Below, piece after piece: positions 13,701 through 14,008 of a stretch of 14,008 nucleotides of DNA (the stretch's first letter is position 1; each line of letters opens with the position of its first letter). The stretch lies in assembly GCA_905216095.1 (NCBI GenBank), contig CAJMSQ010000037.1:1-14008 (forward strand), given 5' to 3'. The notes under the pieces were generated by a model. It was not told the origin of the DNA. It worked only from the letters and a program-made list of their open reading frames with translations, and searched no databases. Made by a program: the position numbers and the translations under genes. The DNA comes from an uncultured bacterium. Its GTDB lineage: Bacteria > Bacteroidota > Bacteroidia > Bacteroidales > Bacteroidaceae.

Positions 13701-13739
13701 AGGAGAATATGTTTTTAGCTTGTTTTTTTTCTTTGGCTA

Positions 13740-13747
13740 CAAAGATA
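13740..13747 (-). promoter_or_regulatory. -7 promoter box for purL
   Basis: Read on the minus strand the sequence is TATCTTTG, an exact TAnnTTTG match, with transcription expected to start near 13733. An A-rich stretch precedes the ATG at 13700, as is common in Bacteroidota, which often lack Shine-Dalgarno sequences. At the -33 position only a TTTT-type sequence is present. Confidence 0.6.
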
Positions 13748-13891
13748 CGACAAAGAAACCGAAAAGCGGCGCAGATTGGGCAAAGAATGTCGTGCTGCCG
13801 GCATCTGCCGTGCCGTTCCGTGCAGGAAGTCGTCCGCCTGTCCCTTTTGCCGTTGTCTTACCGCGGCGCGGATGTCGGGAAACGGCGGCTA

Positions 13892-13935
13892 CGACGGACC
13901 TGACATTAACATTTTTAACCTTTGTACACTTTCGG
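13892..13935 (-). repeat. Dispersed ~40-base element, copy B
   Basis: This is the reverse complement partner of 4182-4221. The 22-base core at 13902-13923 is identical to 4195-4216 in reverse complement. The flanks CCGAAAGTG and CGTCG are also shared, with a five-base insertion (AGGTC on the minus strand) before CGTCG. In this orientation it points at purL, the core ending about 200 bases before the ATG. Read on the plus strand it contains TAACCTTTG, one base longer than a -7 box, so it might instead be a promoter facing out of the window. Confidence 0.8.
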
Positions 13936-13983
13936 TGAATTCAACAAGCAAGTGCAAATTTATATTATCTGTTTTAAGAAGAC

Positions 13984-14007
13984 CTCAATTGGTGGATGAA
14001 AATTGAG
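13984..14007. repeat. Small inverted repeat at the window end
   Basis: CTCAATT (13984-13990) and AATTGAG (14001-14007) are perfect 7-base inverted arms around a 10-base loop, ending one base before the window stops. It is A/T-rich and could arise by chance. If the contig also ends here it may mark a repeat boundary. Confidence 0.4.
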
Positions 14008-14008
14008 T

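Larger units (their letters stand above)
13701..14008. other. 308 bases upstream of purL without a recognised gene
   Basis: I see no convincing protein gene. Short frames on the plus strand are open, but one reads into the repeat element and none has family features. Contents are the purL promoter box, about 140 bases of GC-rich sequence with no clear structure, copy B of the dispersed element, a second minus-strand TAAATTTG box (13955-13962) without a good -33 partner, and a small inverted repeat at the very end. I do not recognise a purine riboswitch. Confidence 0.6.

Noticed and set aside
9975..13718. A 1247-codon plus-strand open frame covering the whole purL region
   Set aside because: It is in exact codon register with purL, which has every expected FGAM synthase motif. 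The antisense peptide has no family features, and its openness follows from missing TTA, CTA and TCA codons in purL.
13701..13950. Possible purine riboswitch upstream of purL
   Set aside because: I could not find the paired-stem and conserved-core layout of known purine or PRPP/ppGpp-type riboswitches by eye, and the best promoter box leaves only about a 33-base leader. A covariance-model search would settle it.
13776..14006. A cysteine-rich 76-codon plus-strand frame upstream of purL
   Set aside because: Its C-terminal half is the dispersed non-coding element, whose translation also appears antisense near 4200. There is no evidence of coding constraint.

Overview
The window looks like a GC-rich member of the Bacteroidales. 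The coding content fits: a PorT-like outer-membrane barrel, an OmpA-type lipoprotein, a single-chain PurL, a DUF5009/HGSNAT-like acyltransferase and a lipoprotein with a Bacteroidota-type export signal. Several gene-upstream regions also carry the Bacteroidota -7 promoter box TAnnTTTG rather than a sigma70 -10/-35 pair. I cannot assign a genus. The first 117 bases are not genomic: a poly-C run, a poly-T run and a complete Illumina P5/Read 1 adapter with an 8-base index. True sequence starts at about 118, so this is a contig end.

Layout. (1) 118-2680, plus strand: the tail of an unidentified protein, a small lipoprotein that may be surface exposed, an RluA-family pseudouridine synthase, and an OmpA-family lipoprotein with its own promoter box and a strong terminator. 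(2) 2766-3873, minus strand: a guanine deaminase (guaD) whose 3' end overlaps the start of an HD-domain phosphohydrolase, forming a two-gene operon. (3) 3874-4467: a 594-base intergenic region between the divergent guaD and tsaC genes. It holds a promoter that runs straight into an intrinsic terminator, a three-copy 16-base repeat able to form two alternative hairpins, one copy of a roughly 40-base element that recurs upstream of purL, and a well-formed promoter for tsaC. (4) 4468-9892, plus strand: tsaC, a ClC chloride channel/transporter with CBS domains, a CDF zinc-type transporter, a PorT-like barrel protein and a DUF5009 membrane acyltransferase, closely spaced as one probable transcription unit. 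(5) A bidirectional terminator, then convergent purL on the minus strand (9999-13700) with a promoter box just upstream and about 300 bases of non-coding sequence to the window end.

The genes are mostly housekeeping: RNA modification (rluA, tsaC), purine synthesis and salvage (purL, guaD), envelope structure (OmpA lipoprotein, PorT-like) and ion homeostasis (ClC, CDF). I see no phage, transposon, CRISPR, toxin-antitoxin or defence locus. The least explained material is non-coding: the 3874-4467 intergenic region and the duplicated element at 4182-4221 and 13892-13935. The most interesting protein observation is a ClC that keeps the gating glutamate but has valine at the internal proton-glutamate position.
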